Below, one piece after another: positions 52,789-61,829 of a stretch of 64,000 bases of DNA; position 1 is the stretch's first letter, and every line of letters begins with the position of its first letter. This DNA is from Massilia polaris (GTDB lineage: Bacteria; Pseudomonadota; Gammaproteobacteria; Burkholderiales; Burkholderiaceae_D). The position numbers were made by a program, and so were the translations under genes. Under the pieces are notes generated by a model. That model saw nothing but the letters and a program-made list of their open reading frames with translations. It ran no database searches and was not told the DNA's origin. The stretch spans positions 62,001 through 126,000 of the forward strand of contig NZ_JABBGG010000002.1 in assembly GCF_012927275.1 (NCBI RefSeq). The letters are read 5' to 3'.

Positions 52789-53636
52789 TGCCCTTCACTG
52801 AAAACGCCATCAGCTTCGACTGCCAGGGCGAGGCCCTGGTCGGCATCGTCTGCCAGCCGGAGACATCCAGCCAGCGCGGCGTGCTGGTGGTGGTCGGCGG
52901 CCCGCAATACCGCGCGGGCAGCCAGCGCCAGTTCGTCTTGCTGGCGCGCGCGCTGGGCGAACAGGGCGTGGCATCGATGCGCTTCGACTACCGCGGCATG
53001 GGCGACAGCGAAGGCGCGATGCGCTCGTTCGAGCAGGTGGGCGACGACCTGCGCGCCGCCGTCGACGCCTTCATGCAGGCGGTGCCGTCGCTGCGCGACG
53101 TGGCGCTGTGGGGCCTGTGCGACGGCGCCTCGGCGGCGCTGTTCTATGCCGCCAGCGACGCCCGCGTGACCGGCGTCACCCTGCTCAACCCGTGGGTGCG
53201 CACGCCCGAAGGCCTGGCCAGGGCCACGCTGAAACACTATTACGTGCAGCGCCTGTTCGAAGCCAGCCTGTGGCGCAAACTCCTCAGCGGCAAGTTCCGT
53301 GTTGCGGCGGCGCTCACGAGCGCCGCCGGCCTGCTGCAGGCGGCCGGCACGGGCCAGGCCGGCGGCGCGGCGAGCGCGCCCGCCGCCAGGCTGCCCGAGC
53401 GCATGCTGGCCGGGCTGTCCGCCTTCAAGGGCGAGGTGCTGCTGATCCTTAGCGGCGCCGACCTCACCGCGCAGGAATTCATGGATGTCGCCGCCGCGTC
53501 GCCCGCATGGCAGGCGCAGCTGAAGTCGGCCCGCACCACCCGCCGCGACCTGGCCGCCGCCGACCACACGTTTTCGCGCGCCGCGTGGCGCCGGCAAGTC
53601 GCGCTCTGGACGACTGATTGGTTGAAGTCATGGTAA
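52785..53636 (+). CDS. Exosortase A-associated hydrolase 1 (Cys nucleophile elbow)
   Basis: 283 aa from ATG 52785, which overlaps the upstream stop as ATGA (52788 is an alternative). An alpha/beta hydrolase with LVVVGGPQYRAGSQRQF, RFDYRGMGDSEGA and an elbow GLCDG with Cys112 in the nucleophile position, like dienelactone hydrolases and thioesterases of the Cys type. The histidine of the triad is likely in AADHTFSRAAWR. It matches the TIGR03100 family. Release of the carrier-bound product is one possible role. It overlaps the glycosyltransferase by 7 bp. Confidence 0.87.
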   Translation: MMPFTENAISFDCQGEALVGIVCQPETSSQRGVLVVVGGPQYRAGSQRQFVLLARALGEQGVASMRFDYRGMGDSEGAMRSFEQVGDDLRAAVDAFMQAVPSLRDVALWGLCDGASAALFYAASDARVTGVTLLNPWVRTPEGLARATLKHYYVQRLFEASLWRKLLSGKFRVAAALTSAAGLLQAAGTGQAGGAASAPAARLPERMLAGLSAFKGEVLLILSGADLTAQEFMDVAAASPAWQAQLKSARTTRRDLAAADHTFSRAAWRRQVALWTTDWLKSW

Positions 53637-54886
53637 AGCGCATATTGATGATCGCCTACCACTACCCCCCGATGCGGGGCAGCAGCGGCATCCAGCGGAC
53701 GCTGAAATTTTCCCAGTATCTCGGCAACCACGGCTGGCAGCCGACCGTGCTCAGCGCGCACCCGCGCGCCTACGCCAACACCGGCGACGACCAGCTCGGC
53801 GACATCCCGCAAGGCATGCAGGTGCACCGGGCGTTCGCCTTCGACACCGCGCGCCACCTGTCGCTGTTTGGCCGCTATCCCGGCTGGCTGGCCCTGCCCG
53901 ACCGCTGGGTGTCGTGGTGGTTCGGCGCCGTGCCGGCCGGCCTGAAGCTGATCCGGCGCCAGCCTCCCGACGTGATCTGGTCGACCTACCCGATCGCCAC
54001 CGCGCACCTGGTCGGCCTGGCCCTGCACCGGCTGACCGGGATCCCGTGGGTGGCCGACATGCGCGACCCGATGACCGACGACGATTATCCGGCCAACCCG
54101 TTCCTGCGCCGCCTGTACCGCTGGATCGAACGCCAGACGGCGCTGCATTGCGAGCTGCTGGTGTGCACCACGCGCGGCGCCGCGGAGGTCTACCGGGCGC
54201 GCTTCCCGGGCCTGCCGGCGGCAAAATTCGAGGTGATCGAAAACGGTTACGACGAGGAAAACTTCATCAACGCCGAAGCGATTCCGCTGCCGCACCGGCC
54301 GGACGGGCGCCTGCGGCTGGTGCACAGCGGCGTGATCTATCCGTCCGAGCGCGACCCGACCGCGCTGTTCCAGGCGCTGGCCTCGCTGCTGGCCAGCGGC
54401 GCGATCGCGGCCGCGAACTTCCACCTGACCTTGCGCGCCACCGGGCACGATGCGTACATCGCGGCGATGATTGACGAGCATCAGATCGGCAGCGTGGTCT
54501 CGCTGGCGCCGCACATCGCCTACCGCGACGCGCTGGCGGAAATGCTGGGCGCCGACGGCCTGCTGATCTTGCAGGCGGCCAACTGCAACCACCAGGTGCC
54601 GGCCAAGCTGTACGAGTACCTGCGGGCGCGCCGCCCGGTGCTGGCGCTGACCGATCCGGCCGGCGACACCGCCGCCACCCTGCGCACGGCTGGGGTCGAC
54701 ACGATTGCGCCACTCGATTGTCCGATCGGGATTGCGCAGGCTATCATACGGTTCATCGGCTTGATTTCCAGCGGCGGCGCACCGCTTGCCACGCCGGAAA
54801 CGGTGCAGCAGTATTCACGGCAGGCGCGCACCAGCAGGTTAAGCGACCTGCTCGACGCGGCAATTGCTCCTTCCACTCACTCTTGA
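53630..54886 (+). CDS. Glycosyltransferase, family 4-like, GT-B fold
   Basis: 418 aa from ATG 53630, overlapping the upstream gene by 7 bp; a TTG at 53618 is less likely. N-terminal acceptor domain with YHYPPMRGSSGIQRTLKF and IPWVADMRDPMTDDDYP, C-terminal donor domain with LRLVHSGVIYPSERDPTAL and the E-containing VPAKLYEYLRARRPVLAL. It probably adds a sugar to the lipid-linked repeat unit of the polysaccharide. Sugar specificity cannot be read from sequence. Confidence 0.85.
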   Translation: MVKRILMIAYHYPPMRGSSGIQRTLKFSQYLGNHGWQPTVLSAHPRAYANTGDDQLGDIPQGMQVHRAFAFDTARHLSLFGRYPGWLALPDRWVSWWFGAVPAGLKLIRRQPPDVIWSTYPIATAHLVGLALHRLTGIPWVADMRDPMTDDDYPANPFLRRLYRWIERQTALHCELLVCTTRGAAEVYRARFPGLPAAKFEVIENGYDEENFINAEAIPLPHRPDGRLRLVHSGVIYPSERDPTALFQALASLLASGAIAAANFHLTLRATGHDAYIAAMIDEHQIGSVVSLAPHIAYRDALAEMLGADGLLILQAANCNHQVPAKLYEYLRARRPVLALTDPAGDTAATLRTAGVDTIAPLDCPIGIAQAIIRFIGLISSGGAPLATPETVQQYSRQARTSRLSDLLDAAIAPSTHS

Positions 54887-54896
54887 CGGAACTCCC

Positions 54897-55589
54897 ATGG
54901 CCATTTTGCATCGTCGCCTTGCCATCCTGCTGATCGCCACTGCCGGCGCCGCGCAAGCCGCGCCTTACTGCGGCGAACTGGATAACGCCTACGGGCCATT
55001 CGATTACCGCACCCGCGCCGACAAGCTGAACGTGGTCGAGACCTACCACTTCACCGACGAGGTCAAGCACGGCATCGGCCGCAGCTACACCTCCATTGGC
55101 AGCAACCTCGACTACACGCTGCGCGCTTTCCCCAACCACGCACCGGCGCTGGCGGTGATGGCCAAGACCGGCCTGCTGAAGAAAAAGTACAAGGTGCCGG
55201 GCGCCAAGTACGCGGTCGAATGCTATTTCGAGCGCGCGGTCCGCTTTGCGCCGGACGACGGCCAGGCGCGCGCCGCTTACGGCGGCTACCTGTACGGGAT
55301 GGGACGGCTTGACGAAGCGCTGGCCCGCTACGACGAAGCCGTGCAGCTGATGCCGAACGACGCCGCGGTCAACTACAATGCGGGACTGTTGTACTTCAAG
55401 AAAAAAAATTATGAGGCCGCCAACCGGCTGGCCCAGAAGGCCTATTCGCTCGGCTTCCCGCTGCCCGGCCTGAAGAACATGCTGGTCAGTTCGGGCAAAT
55501 GGCAGCCGCTGCCGGAGACGGCGGACAAGCCGGAAACGACCACGCCGGCCGAGACGACGGAACCGCTGGAGTCGGCGGCGGCGGAATAA
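54897..55589 (+). CDS. Secreted TPR-repeat protein
   Basis: 230 aa from ATG 54897, set by the signal peptide (about 1-20, ending AQA). Two Cys residues at CGELDNAYG and VECYFERA could form a disulfide. TPR-like helices cover about 105-185 (ARAAYGGYLYGMGRLDEALARYDEAVQLMP). The tail is Glu/Thr/Pro-rich (PETTTPAETTEP). It lies between the glycosyltransferase and the VanZ gene; an assembly or scaffolding role in the export of the polymer is inferred. Confidence 0.75.
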   Translation: MAILHRRLAILLIATAGAAQAAPYCGELDNAYGPFDYRTRADKLNVVETYHFTDEVKHGIGRSYTSIGSNLDYTLRAFPNHAPALAVMAKTGLLKKKYKVPGAKYAVECYFERAVRFAPDDGQARAAYGGYLYGMGRLDEALARYDEAVQLMPNDAAVNYNAGLLYFKKKNYEAANRLAQKAYSLGFPLPGLKNMLVSSGKWQPLPETADKPETTTPAETTEPLESAAAE

Positions 55590-55599
55590 GCCGTGCGCC

Positions 55600-56814
55600 A
55601 TGGGCTACATCGCCCTCGGCCTGGCCATTCTGATCGGCTACGCCAGCCTGTACCCGCTGACCGGCTGGACCGCGCCGCCCGATGCGCTGTTCGGCTTCCT
55701 GTTTACCCTCCCGCGCCGCCTTGAGCGCGCCGACATCGTCCAGAACGTCCTCGCCTACATGCCGCTCGGCCTGTCCCTGGCCGCGGCGCTGCGGCGCCGG
55801 ATCGCTTGCGGGTCCGCTTTCCTGCTTGCGGCCAGCGCCGGCGCGCTGCTGTCGCTGGCCATGGAAAGCCTGCAGCAGTTCGTTCCCAGCCGCGATCCCT
55901 CGGTCATCGACATCGCGCTCAACATCGCCGGCGCCTGCATCGGCGCGGCCGGCGCCGCCTTGCTGCGCAGCGACACCCGTTTCGGCGCCGCCAGCCTGGC
56001 CCTGCGCCATGGCTGGCTGCGCAAGGGCCGCCCGGCCGAACTCGGCGCGGTCGCGTTCTGCCTGTGGGCGCTGTCGCAAACCAGCCCGCTGGTGCCGGCC
56101 CTGGATGCCAGCCATCTGCGCCACGCGCTGTCGCCGTTGTACCGGGTCCTGGTCAACCCGGCGGCGTTCAATGCCGCCCAGGCGGCCGTCTACGCGCTTT
56201 ACCTTGCTGGTCTCGGCCTGCTGCTGCGCCTGTCGCTGCGCGGCGATCGCCGGCTGCTGCCGGTGTTCGCGCTGCTGGTGGCCGCGGTTTTCATGTTCAA
56301 GATGCTGATCCAGGGGCGCCAGCTGTCGCCGGAAGCGCTGGCCGGCGCGGCCGTCGGGCTGGCGCTGCTGGCGCTCGCGCGCCGCCCGGGCGCCCGCGCG
56401 CCCCATGCGCTGGCTGGAATGATGGCGCTAGCGGCCGGCTTCGTCATCACCCAATGCGTTCCGGGCAAGAGCGGGCGGACCTTCGACTTCAACTGGGTGC
56501 CGCTGGCGGGGCAATTGAATTCGCTCGCGGGCTTCCAGGACATTCTGGACTTCATCTGGCCTTGCTTCGCACTGGCCTGTTTCAGCAGCTACCTGTATCG
56601 CGGCGACCGCCCGTGGCTGCCAGCGCTGGCGGGCGCCCTGGTGCTGGGCATGGTGCTGTTCTGGCTGGAATGGTCGCAGCAAACCGTGCCGGGCCGCTAC
56701 GGCGATATCACGCAGGTGATGTTGGGCTGCATCGGCTGGAGCCTGCCGTGGCTGTCCGGCAGCGGCGCGCGTCCGCGGACCGGCGCCTGTGCGGCGCGCG
56801 AACCACCGGCCTGA
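55600..56814 (+). CDS. Long VanZ-family membrane protein with two VanZ-like halves
   Basis: 404 aa with about ten membrane helices. The N-terminal half contains the VanZ pattern ESLQQFVPSRDPSVIDIALN (about 89-108). The C-terminal half has a second version, EWSQQTVPGRYGDITQVMLG (about 364-383), so the protein looks like a diverged internal duplication. Single VanZ domains are about 150-200 aa. VanZ proteins occur in exosortase A loci, but their role there is not established. It converges with prsR across 13 bp. Confidence 0.82.
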   Translation: MGYIALGLAILIGYASLYPLTGWTAPPDALFGFLFTLPRRLERADIVQNVLAYMPLGLSLAAALRRRIACGSAFLLAASAGALLSLAMESLQQFVPSRDPSVIDIALNIAGACIGAAGAALLRSDTRFGAASLALRHGWLRKGRPAELGAVAFCLWALSQTSPLVPALDASHLRHALSPLYRVLVNPAAFNAAQAAVYALYLAGLGLLLRLSLRGDRRLLPVFALLVAAVFMFKMLIQGRQLSPEALAGAAVGLALLALARRPGARAPHALAGMMALAAGFVITQCVPGKSGRTFDFNWVPLAGQLNSLAGFQDILDFIWPCFALACFSSYLYRGDRPWLPALAGALVLGMVLFWLEWSQQTVPGRYGDITQVMLGCIGWSLPWLSGSGARPRTGACAAREPPA

Positions 56815-56827
56815 GCGGGCCTGGCGC

Positions 56828-58198
56828 TCACGCCCCTTCGGGCCTGACCGCGTGGCGCGACATCAGGTCGTACAGGGTCGGGCGGCTGATGCCGAGCAGC
56901 TCGGCGGCGCGCACGATGTTGCCATCGACCCGGCTGAGCGCCTTGACGATGGCCGCCCTTTCCGCCTCGTCGCGCACCTGGCGCAGGTTGACCGGCATGT
57001 CGGTTCTGGCGGCATCGCCAAGGCCGAGGTCCTCGGCCGTGATCTGGGGGCCGTCGGCCATGATGATTGCGCGCTTGATGCAGTTTTCCATCTCGCGCAC
57101 ATTGCCCGGCCACGGGTGGGCTTCGATCGCGTCCATCGCGTCCTTGCTGAAGTGCAGCGACGGGCGCGCTTCCTGGGCGCAGAACTTGTTCTTGAAGTGG
57201 TGCGCCAGCAAGGCTGCATCGCCGGTACGGTCGCGCAGCGGCGGGATCGTGACCACGATTTCGGACAGGCGGTAGAACAGGTCTTCGCGGAAGCGCCCGC
57301 TGGCAGTCAGCGCCTTCAGGTTCTGGTGGGTCGCGCAGACCACCCGTACGTCGACCGCGATTTCTTCATGTCCGCCGACCCGTTCGATCACGCGCTCCTG
57401 CAGGAAACGCAGCAGCTTGGCCTGCAGCGCCATCGGCAGGTCGCCGACCTCGTCGAGGAAGAAGGTGCCGCCGTGCGCCAGTTCAACCTTGCCCTTGGTC
57501 TGCTTGGCCGCGCCGGTGAAGGCGCCTTTCTCGTAGCCGAACAGTTCGCTTTCAAGCAGGTTTTCCGGGATGGCGGCGCAGTTGATCGCCATCAGCCGGT
57601 TACTGGCGCGCGGGCTGAGCTGGTGCAGCGCGCGCGCCATGACTTCCTTGCCGGTGCCACTCTCGCCGAGCAGCATCACCGAGGCCGACGTCGGCGCCAC
57701 TTTCTCGATGCTGCGGCACAGGCGCTGCATGCCGCCGTCGCGGCTGATCACGCCGGCCAGCGGCGACTCGACCTCCGACATCAGGATGCGCCGATTTTCC
57801 AGCTGCAGCGCGTGCAGGTAGAACGCTCGCTTGACCACCAGCCCGAGGATTTCGGGATCGAAGGGCTTCTGGTGGAAGTCGTAGGCGCCGAGGCCAATCG
57901 CCTCGACCGCGTGGCCGTGGTTCTGGTTGCCGGTCAGTACGATCAGCTTGGTATCGGGCGCCATCGCCAGGATCGCGCGCAGCGTGGCCAGGCCTTCGGT
58001 GGCGCCGTCCGGGTCGGGCGGCAGGCCGAGGTCCATGGTCACCACGGCCGGTTCGTGGCGGCGCATCTGGGCCAGCGCGCTCTCGCGGTCGCCCGCGATC
58101 GCAACGTCATAGGCATCGAAGCACCAGCGCAGCTGCTTTTGCAGGCCGGGGTCGTCTTCGATGATCAATAGCTTTTGTTTGACTTGGGTCACGTGCAA
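56828..58198 (-). CDS. prsR: PEP-CTERM-system sigma-54 response regulator PrsR
   Basis: 456 aa. A receiver domain (about 8-130; phosphorylated Asp in [10 protein letters not shown]) is followed by a sigma-54 AAA+ domain with [13 protein letters not shown], the sigma-54 contact loop GAFTGA and the Walker B region [13 protein letters not shown]. The C-terminal Fis-type helix-turn-helix is [24 protein letters not shown]. It matches the TIGR02915 type. It should turn on sigma-54 promoters of PEP-CTERM genes on signals from PrsK, encoded 36 bp upstream. Confidence 0.93.
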   Translation of the reverse strand: MHVTQVKQKLLIIEDDPGLQKQLRWCFDAYDVAIAGDRESALAQMRRHEPAVVTMDLGLPPDPDGATEGLATLRAILAMAPDTKLIVLTGNQNHGHAVEAIGLGAYDFHQKPFDPEILGLVVKRAFYLHALQLENRRILMSEVESPLAGVISRDGGMQRLCRSIEKVAPTSASVMLLGESGTGKEVMARALHQLSPRASNRLMAINCAAIPENLLESELFGYEKGAFTGAAKQTKGKVELAHGGTFFLDEVGDLPMALQAKLLRFLQERVIERVGGHEEIAVDVRVVCATHQNLKALTASGRFREDLFYRLSEIVVTIPPLRDRTGDAALLAHHFKNKFCAQEARPSLHFSKDAMDAIEAHPWPGNVREMENCIKRAIIMADGPQITAEDLGLGDAARTDMPVNLRQVRDEAERAAIVKALSRVDGNIVRAAELLGISRPTLYDLMSRHAVRPEGA

Positions 58199-58234
58199 TC
58201 CCTCTACCTTCGGATACTGTCCGGTCGGATCTGA

Positions 58235-60292
58235 TTATGCCAGTGGGTAGCGCGGCAGCGCGATACGGAACGTGGTGCCGCGCTGGTGTTCGCTGCTCAC
58301 CCGCAGTTCGCCGCCCAGCTGGTGGATGTATTCGCGGCTCTCGAACGCGCCGATGCCCATGCCGGCCGACTTGGTCGAGTCGAACGGCTTGAACAGGCGT
58401 TCACGGATGAATTCCTCGCTCATCCCGGTGCCGGTATCGGCCACCTCGATCACCACCGAATCGGCCTCGTGGCTGAGTTTGACGGTCACCGCGCCCTGCT
58501 GCGGCGTGGCCTCGATCGCATTCTGGATCAGGTGGCCCAGCACGCGCTCGAGGCGCTCGCGTTCGGCAAACACATACAGTTTCTGCCCGGAGCTCATCAA
58601 CAGCGGGCGCGGCTGGAATGCCGCCTTCAGCGCGATCGCCTGCTGCAACAGCTGGTCGACCAGCAGCGGCGTGGGCTGCTCCTCCGAGCCGCTGCGGCTG
58701 AGCTTTTGCAGCATCATGCGCATTTTTTGCACCGACAGCGTCACCGTTTCCAGCATGTCGCGCTGGAATTCGGGGTTGTCCTTGTGTTTTTCCGCGTTCG
58801 GAATCAGCAGCGACAGCTGCGACACCAGGTTCTTCAAGTCATGCACCACGAAGGTCGACATGCGGTTGAACGATTCGAACTGGCGCGCCGCCATCAGCGC
58901 GGCGGCCGCTTCCTGCTGGGCGAGGTAACCGGCAGCCTGGCTGCCGGCGATCTTCAGCAGGTCGATCACTTCCCAGTTCAGCTTGATCTTGCTGCGCGGC
59001 TCGAGCAGCAGCATGAAGCCGAACAGGCGGCCCTGCAACATCAGCGGCACCACCAGCCAGCCGCGTGCGATGGCTGGCAGCCAGGCCGGCAATTCGGTAT
59101 TGTCGTACATTTCCGGCGCGGCCGCATATTCGTCCAGGTCGATGACCCACTGGCGCGACTCGAGGAAGCTGCACAGCGGCGCATCGGCGCCCACGGCGGG
59201 ATGGCGTGGCGGGCTATGCCAGCCGGCCACCGGCTCGAACATGCCGCTGTCGCGGCGCAACCACAGCACGCCGCCGGCGCTTTCAACCAGTTCGCCCACC
59301 GCCTGCAACGAGCGCTCGGACAGCTTGGGCCCCTGCTCGGACAGGGTCTTGGTGAAGCGCAGCCATTCTTCGCGGTAATCGTAGTTGTAGCTGTAAAAAT
59401 GCTTGCTGATGAAAACCTTGAGCCAGGCGCGGAACGTGCCGGAGAAAAGAATGCCGATCAGCAGGAACACCGCGCCAAACAGGAAGGACACCTGCAACAG
59501 CTTGCCCCAGCTGCCGCCAAAATAGAGCAGGAAGTAGCCGGCCGACGCCATCGCCAGCAGGTAAATCGCCGATCCGAACAGCGCCGCCGAATGGAACATC
59601 ACCCGGCGCGATAGCGCCAGTTCGGTTGACCACGAGGCGCTGCGTCCCATCGATACCGCGAGCATGGGCACGGTGAGCGCGTTGACGATGCCGCGCGCGC
59701 CCCAGATGTCGGGATTGGTGCCGCGGAACAGCATGGTGTCGCTGTACATGTAGAAATCGTAGGCGAACATGCCGCCGATGCCGAGGCAGGCGAACTTGAT
59801 CGCCCAGCGCTCCTGCACCGACTTGTTGCGGTATAACTGCTCGACCAGCAACATCCCGACCACGGCGATGCCGATGCGCGCGACCAAGGCCGGCATCAGC
59901 CCCTGTCCCGGCACCACGGCCCGCTGGAGCATGCCGGTAGCGGTTTCCACCAGCAGCAGCACGTAGCACCCGGCCAGCAACAGCACAGGCGTGTTCAGCT
60001 GGAACAAGAAACGTCCGCCGGGGCGCCGGTAACGGCCGATCAGCATCACCACGATGGCCGACCAGGCACCGCTGCGCAGGATCTCCAGGCCGTCGGTCCA
60101 GCCGGCCAGGAGCGGCTGGTTGGCCGATTCCAGCGCGACGGCCGCGCTCCAGAGCGCGCTGGCCAGGCAGGCCCCGGCCAGCGGCCGCGCGCGCGCGCGC
60201 CCGCGCCAATGGCTCAGCAGGAACGCCGCGAGCAGCAGGAAGGCCAGCGCGCAGACTGCATAACTGAAGGTAGCGATATTGATCAAGTGCAC
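58235..60292 (-). CDS. prsK: PEP-CTERM-system sensor histidine kinase PrsK
   Basis: 685 aa. About eight to ten membrane helices (residues 5-300), a GAF-like domain (about 320-450), then the transmitter. The phospho-accepting His is in STFVVHDLKNLVSQL, the N-box is IQNAIEATPQ and the G boxes are VADTGTGMSEEF and GMGIGAFESREYI. The layout matches the TIGR02916 family. It is the partner of PrsR and probably senses an envelope or membrane cue. It is transcribed first, with prsR next. Confidence 0.93.
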   Translation of the reverse strand: MHLINIATFSYAVCALAFLLLAAFLLSHWRGRARARPLAGACLASALWSAAVALESANQPLLAGWTDGLEILRSGAWSAIVVMLIGRYRRPGGRFLFQLNTPVLLLAGCYVLLLVETATGMLQRAVVPGQGLMPALVARIGIAVVGMLLVEQLYRNKSVQERWAIKFACLGIGGMFAYDFYMYSDTMLFRGTNPDIWGARGIVNALTVPMLAVSMGRSASWSTELALSRRVMFHSAALFGSAIYLLAMASAGYFLLYFGGSWGKLLQVSFLFGAVFLLIGILFSGTFRAWLKVFISKHFYSYNYDYREEWLRFTKTLSEQGPKLSERSLQAVGELVESAGGVLWLRRDSGMFEPVAGWHSPPRHPAVGADAPLCSFLESRQWVIDLDEYAAAPEMYDNTELPAWLPAIARGWLVVPLMLQGRLFGFMLLLEPRSKIKLNWEVIDLLKIAGSQAAGYLAQQEAAAALMAARQFESFNRMSTFVVHDLKNLVSQLSLLIPNAEKHKDNPEFQRDMLETVTLSVQKMRMMLQKLSRSGSEEQPTPLLVDQLLQQAIALKAAFQPRPLLMSSGQKLYVFAERERLERVLGHLIQNAIEATPQQGAVTVKLSHEADSVVIEVADTGTGMSEEFIRERLFKPFDSTKSAGMGIGAFESREYIHQLGGELRVSSEHQRGTTFRIALPRYPLA

Positions 60293-60367
60293 AGGGTTAT
60301 CCCGACAGTGGTGCCTGCATGCGACGAAACACGATGTGCTGGCGGCCGGCGCGGCCCGCCGGTGCGA

Positions 60368-61768
60368 TCAGCGTCCGCTGCGGATCAGGACGACCTTTAA
60401 TGTATCGATGAGAATGAGAAGGTCGAGGAACAGGCTATTGTTCTTCACGTAATACAGGTCATATTGCAGCTTGCGCAGCGCGTCGTCGGCCGAGGAGCCA
60501 TAGCCGTAGCGCACCTGGGCCCAGCCGGTGATGCCCGGCTTGATGCTGTGGCGGACGTTATAGTAAGGCACGATGCCGATCAGCTGGTCGACAAAGTACG
60601 GACGCTCCGGCCGCGGGCCGACGAAGCTCATCTCGCCCTTGAACACGTTCAGTATCTGCGGCAGTTCGTCGATGCGCGTCTTGCGGATGAAGTTGCCGAC
60701 CACCGTCACCCGGGGGTCGTTCTGCGCCGCCCACTGCGGCTGGCCGCCCTGTTCGGCGTCGGAGCGCATGCTGCGGAACTTGAGCACATTGAACTGGCGG
60801 CCGTCGCAGCCGACCCGTTCCTGCTGGTAGAAAATGGTGCCGCGGTCTTCCAGCCAGATCAGCACGGCGGTCAGCATCATCACCGGAAAGGTGGCCAGCA
60901 AAATCAGGCCGCTGCACACCAGGTCGAAAGTACGCTTGATGAAGGTGCGTACGAAGCTCTGGTCGAAGCCGCCACCGAACACCAGCCAGCTCGGCTGCAG
61001 CGAATCGACCCGGATCTGGTTGGTTTCGCGCTCGAAGAAAGTGGCCGCGTCGATCACCTTGATGCCCTGCAGTTTGCAGTCGAGCAGTTCGTTGATCGGG
61101 AAGCCGGTGCGGCGGTTTTGCACCGATACCACGATTTCGGCCACGTTGTGGCTGCTGGCCAGGCGCGCCAGCGAATCGCCTTCGCGCACCCGGATGATGT
61201 TGGACGCTGGAATGCAGCACTCGTCCGCTTCGGTGTCGACGAAGCCAACGATGTCATAGCGGTGGTAGGCGGTGTTCTGCATCGCCAGGTCGCCGCATTC
61301 CTTGGCCAGCGCGCCGGTGCCGACGAACAGGATGCGCGATTCGAGGAAGCGCAGCTCGGAGGTCTTGAAAAAGATCATGCGCGCCGCGAAGATGCCGGTG
61401 CCGGCGATCAGGAACACCAGGAACAGCACGCCGCGGCCCAGCTGCAGGGCGGGCACGACATAGAACACCAGGGTCAGGATCATGAAGCCGATCGCAAACG
61501 AGGGCATCAGTTTCAGGAAAAACGGATTGCGCAGGCCTTCATCGAAGTTGAGCTGGTACATGCCCATCGCGCTCATGCTGAAGCTCACCGCGAGCGCAAA
61601 CACGAGGGCGGACATGAAGAAATCATCGAGCGAATGCGCGGTGCCGCCGCCGAGGTCGAGGAAGCGCACGGCGGCGCCCGCATAGGCCGAGCCCAGCAGG
61701 ACCAATACCTCGACGAACACCAGGAAAAAGGCGATCTTTGAAACGTAGTGATTCGATATCCTCAGCAT
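60368..61768 (-). CDS. XrtA/PEP-CTERM-system initiating sugar transferase (EpsB type)
   Basis: 466 aa. Five N-terminal membrane helices, a CoA-binding-like domain (LESRILFVGTGALAKECGDLA) and a C-terminal bacterial sugar transferase domain (KRTFDLVCSGLILLATFPVM, YQQERVGCDGRQFNVLKFRSMR, PRVTVVGNFIRKTRIDELPQ, SFVGPRPERPYF). It places the first sugar phosphate on undecaprenyl phosphate. The size and N-terminus match the exosortase A-associated TIGR03013 type. It heads the next gene run by 62 bp. Confidence 0.9.
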   Translation of the reverse strand: MLRISNHYVSKIAFFLVFVEVLVLLGSAYAGAAVRFLDLGGGTAHSLDDFFMSALVFALAVSFSMSAMGMYQLNFDEGLRNPFFLKLMPSFAIGFMILTLVFYVVPALQLGRGVLFLVFLIAGTGIFAARMIFFKTSELRFLESRILFVGTGALAKECGDLAMQNTAYHRYDIVGFVDTEADECCIPASNIIRVREGDSLARLASSHNVAEIVVSVQNRRTGFPINELLDCKLQGIKVIDAATFFERETNQIRVDSLQPSWLVFGGGFDQSFVRTFIKRTFDLVCSGLILLATFPVMMLTAVLIWLEDRGTIFYQQERVGCDGRQFNVLKFRSMRSDAEQGGQPQWAAQNDPRVTVVGNFIRKTRIDELPQILNVFKGEMSFVGPRPERPYFVDQLIGIVPYYNVRHSIKPGITGWAQVRYGYGSSADDALRKLQYDLYYVKNNSLFLDLLILIDTLKVVLIRSGR

Positions 61769-61829
61769 TTTGCTTCCCCATCCGATCGCGGCGCGCGCGG
61801 TCTTGCGATCACGGCCCGGTGCGCGGTAT

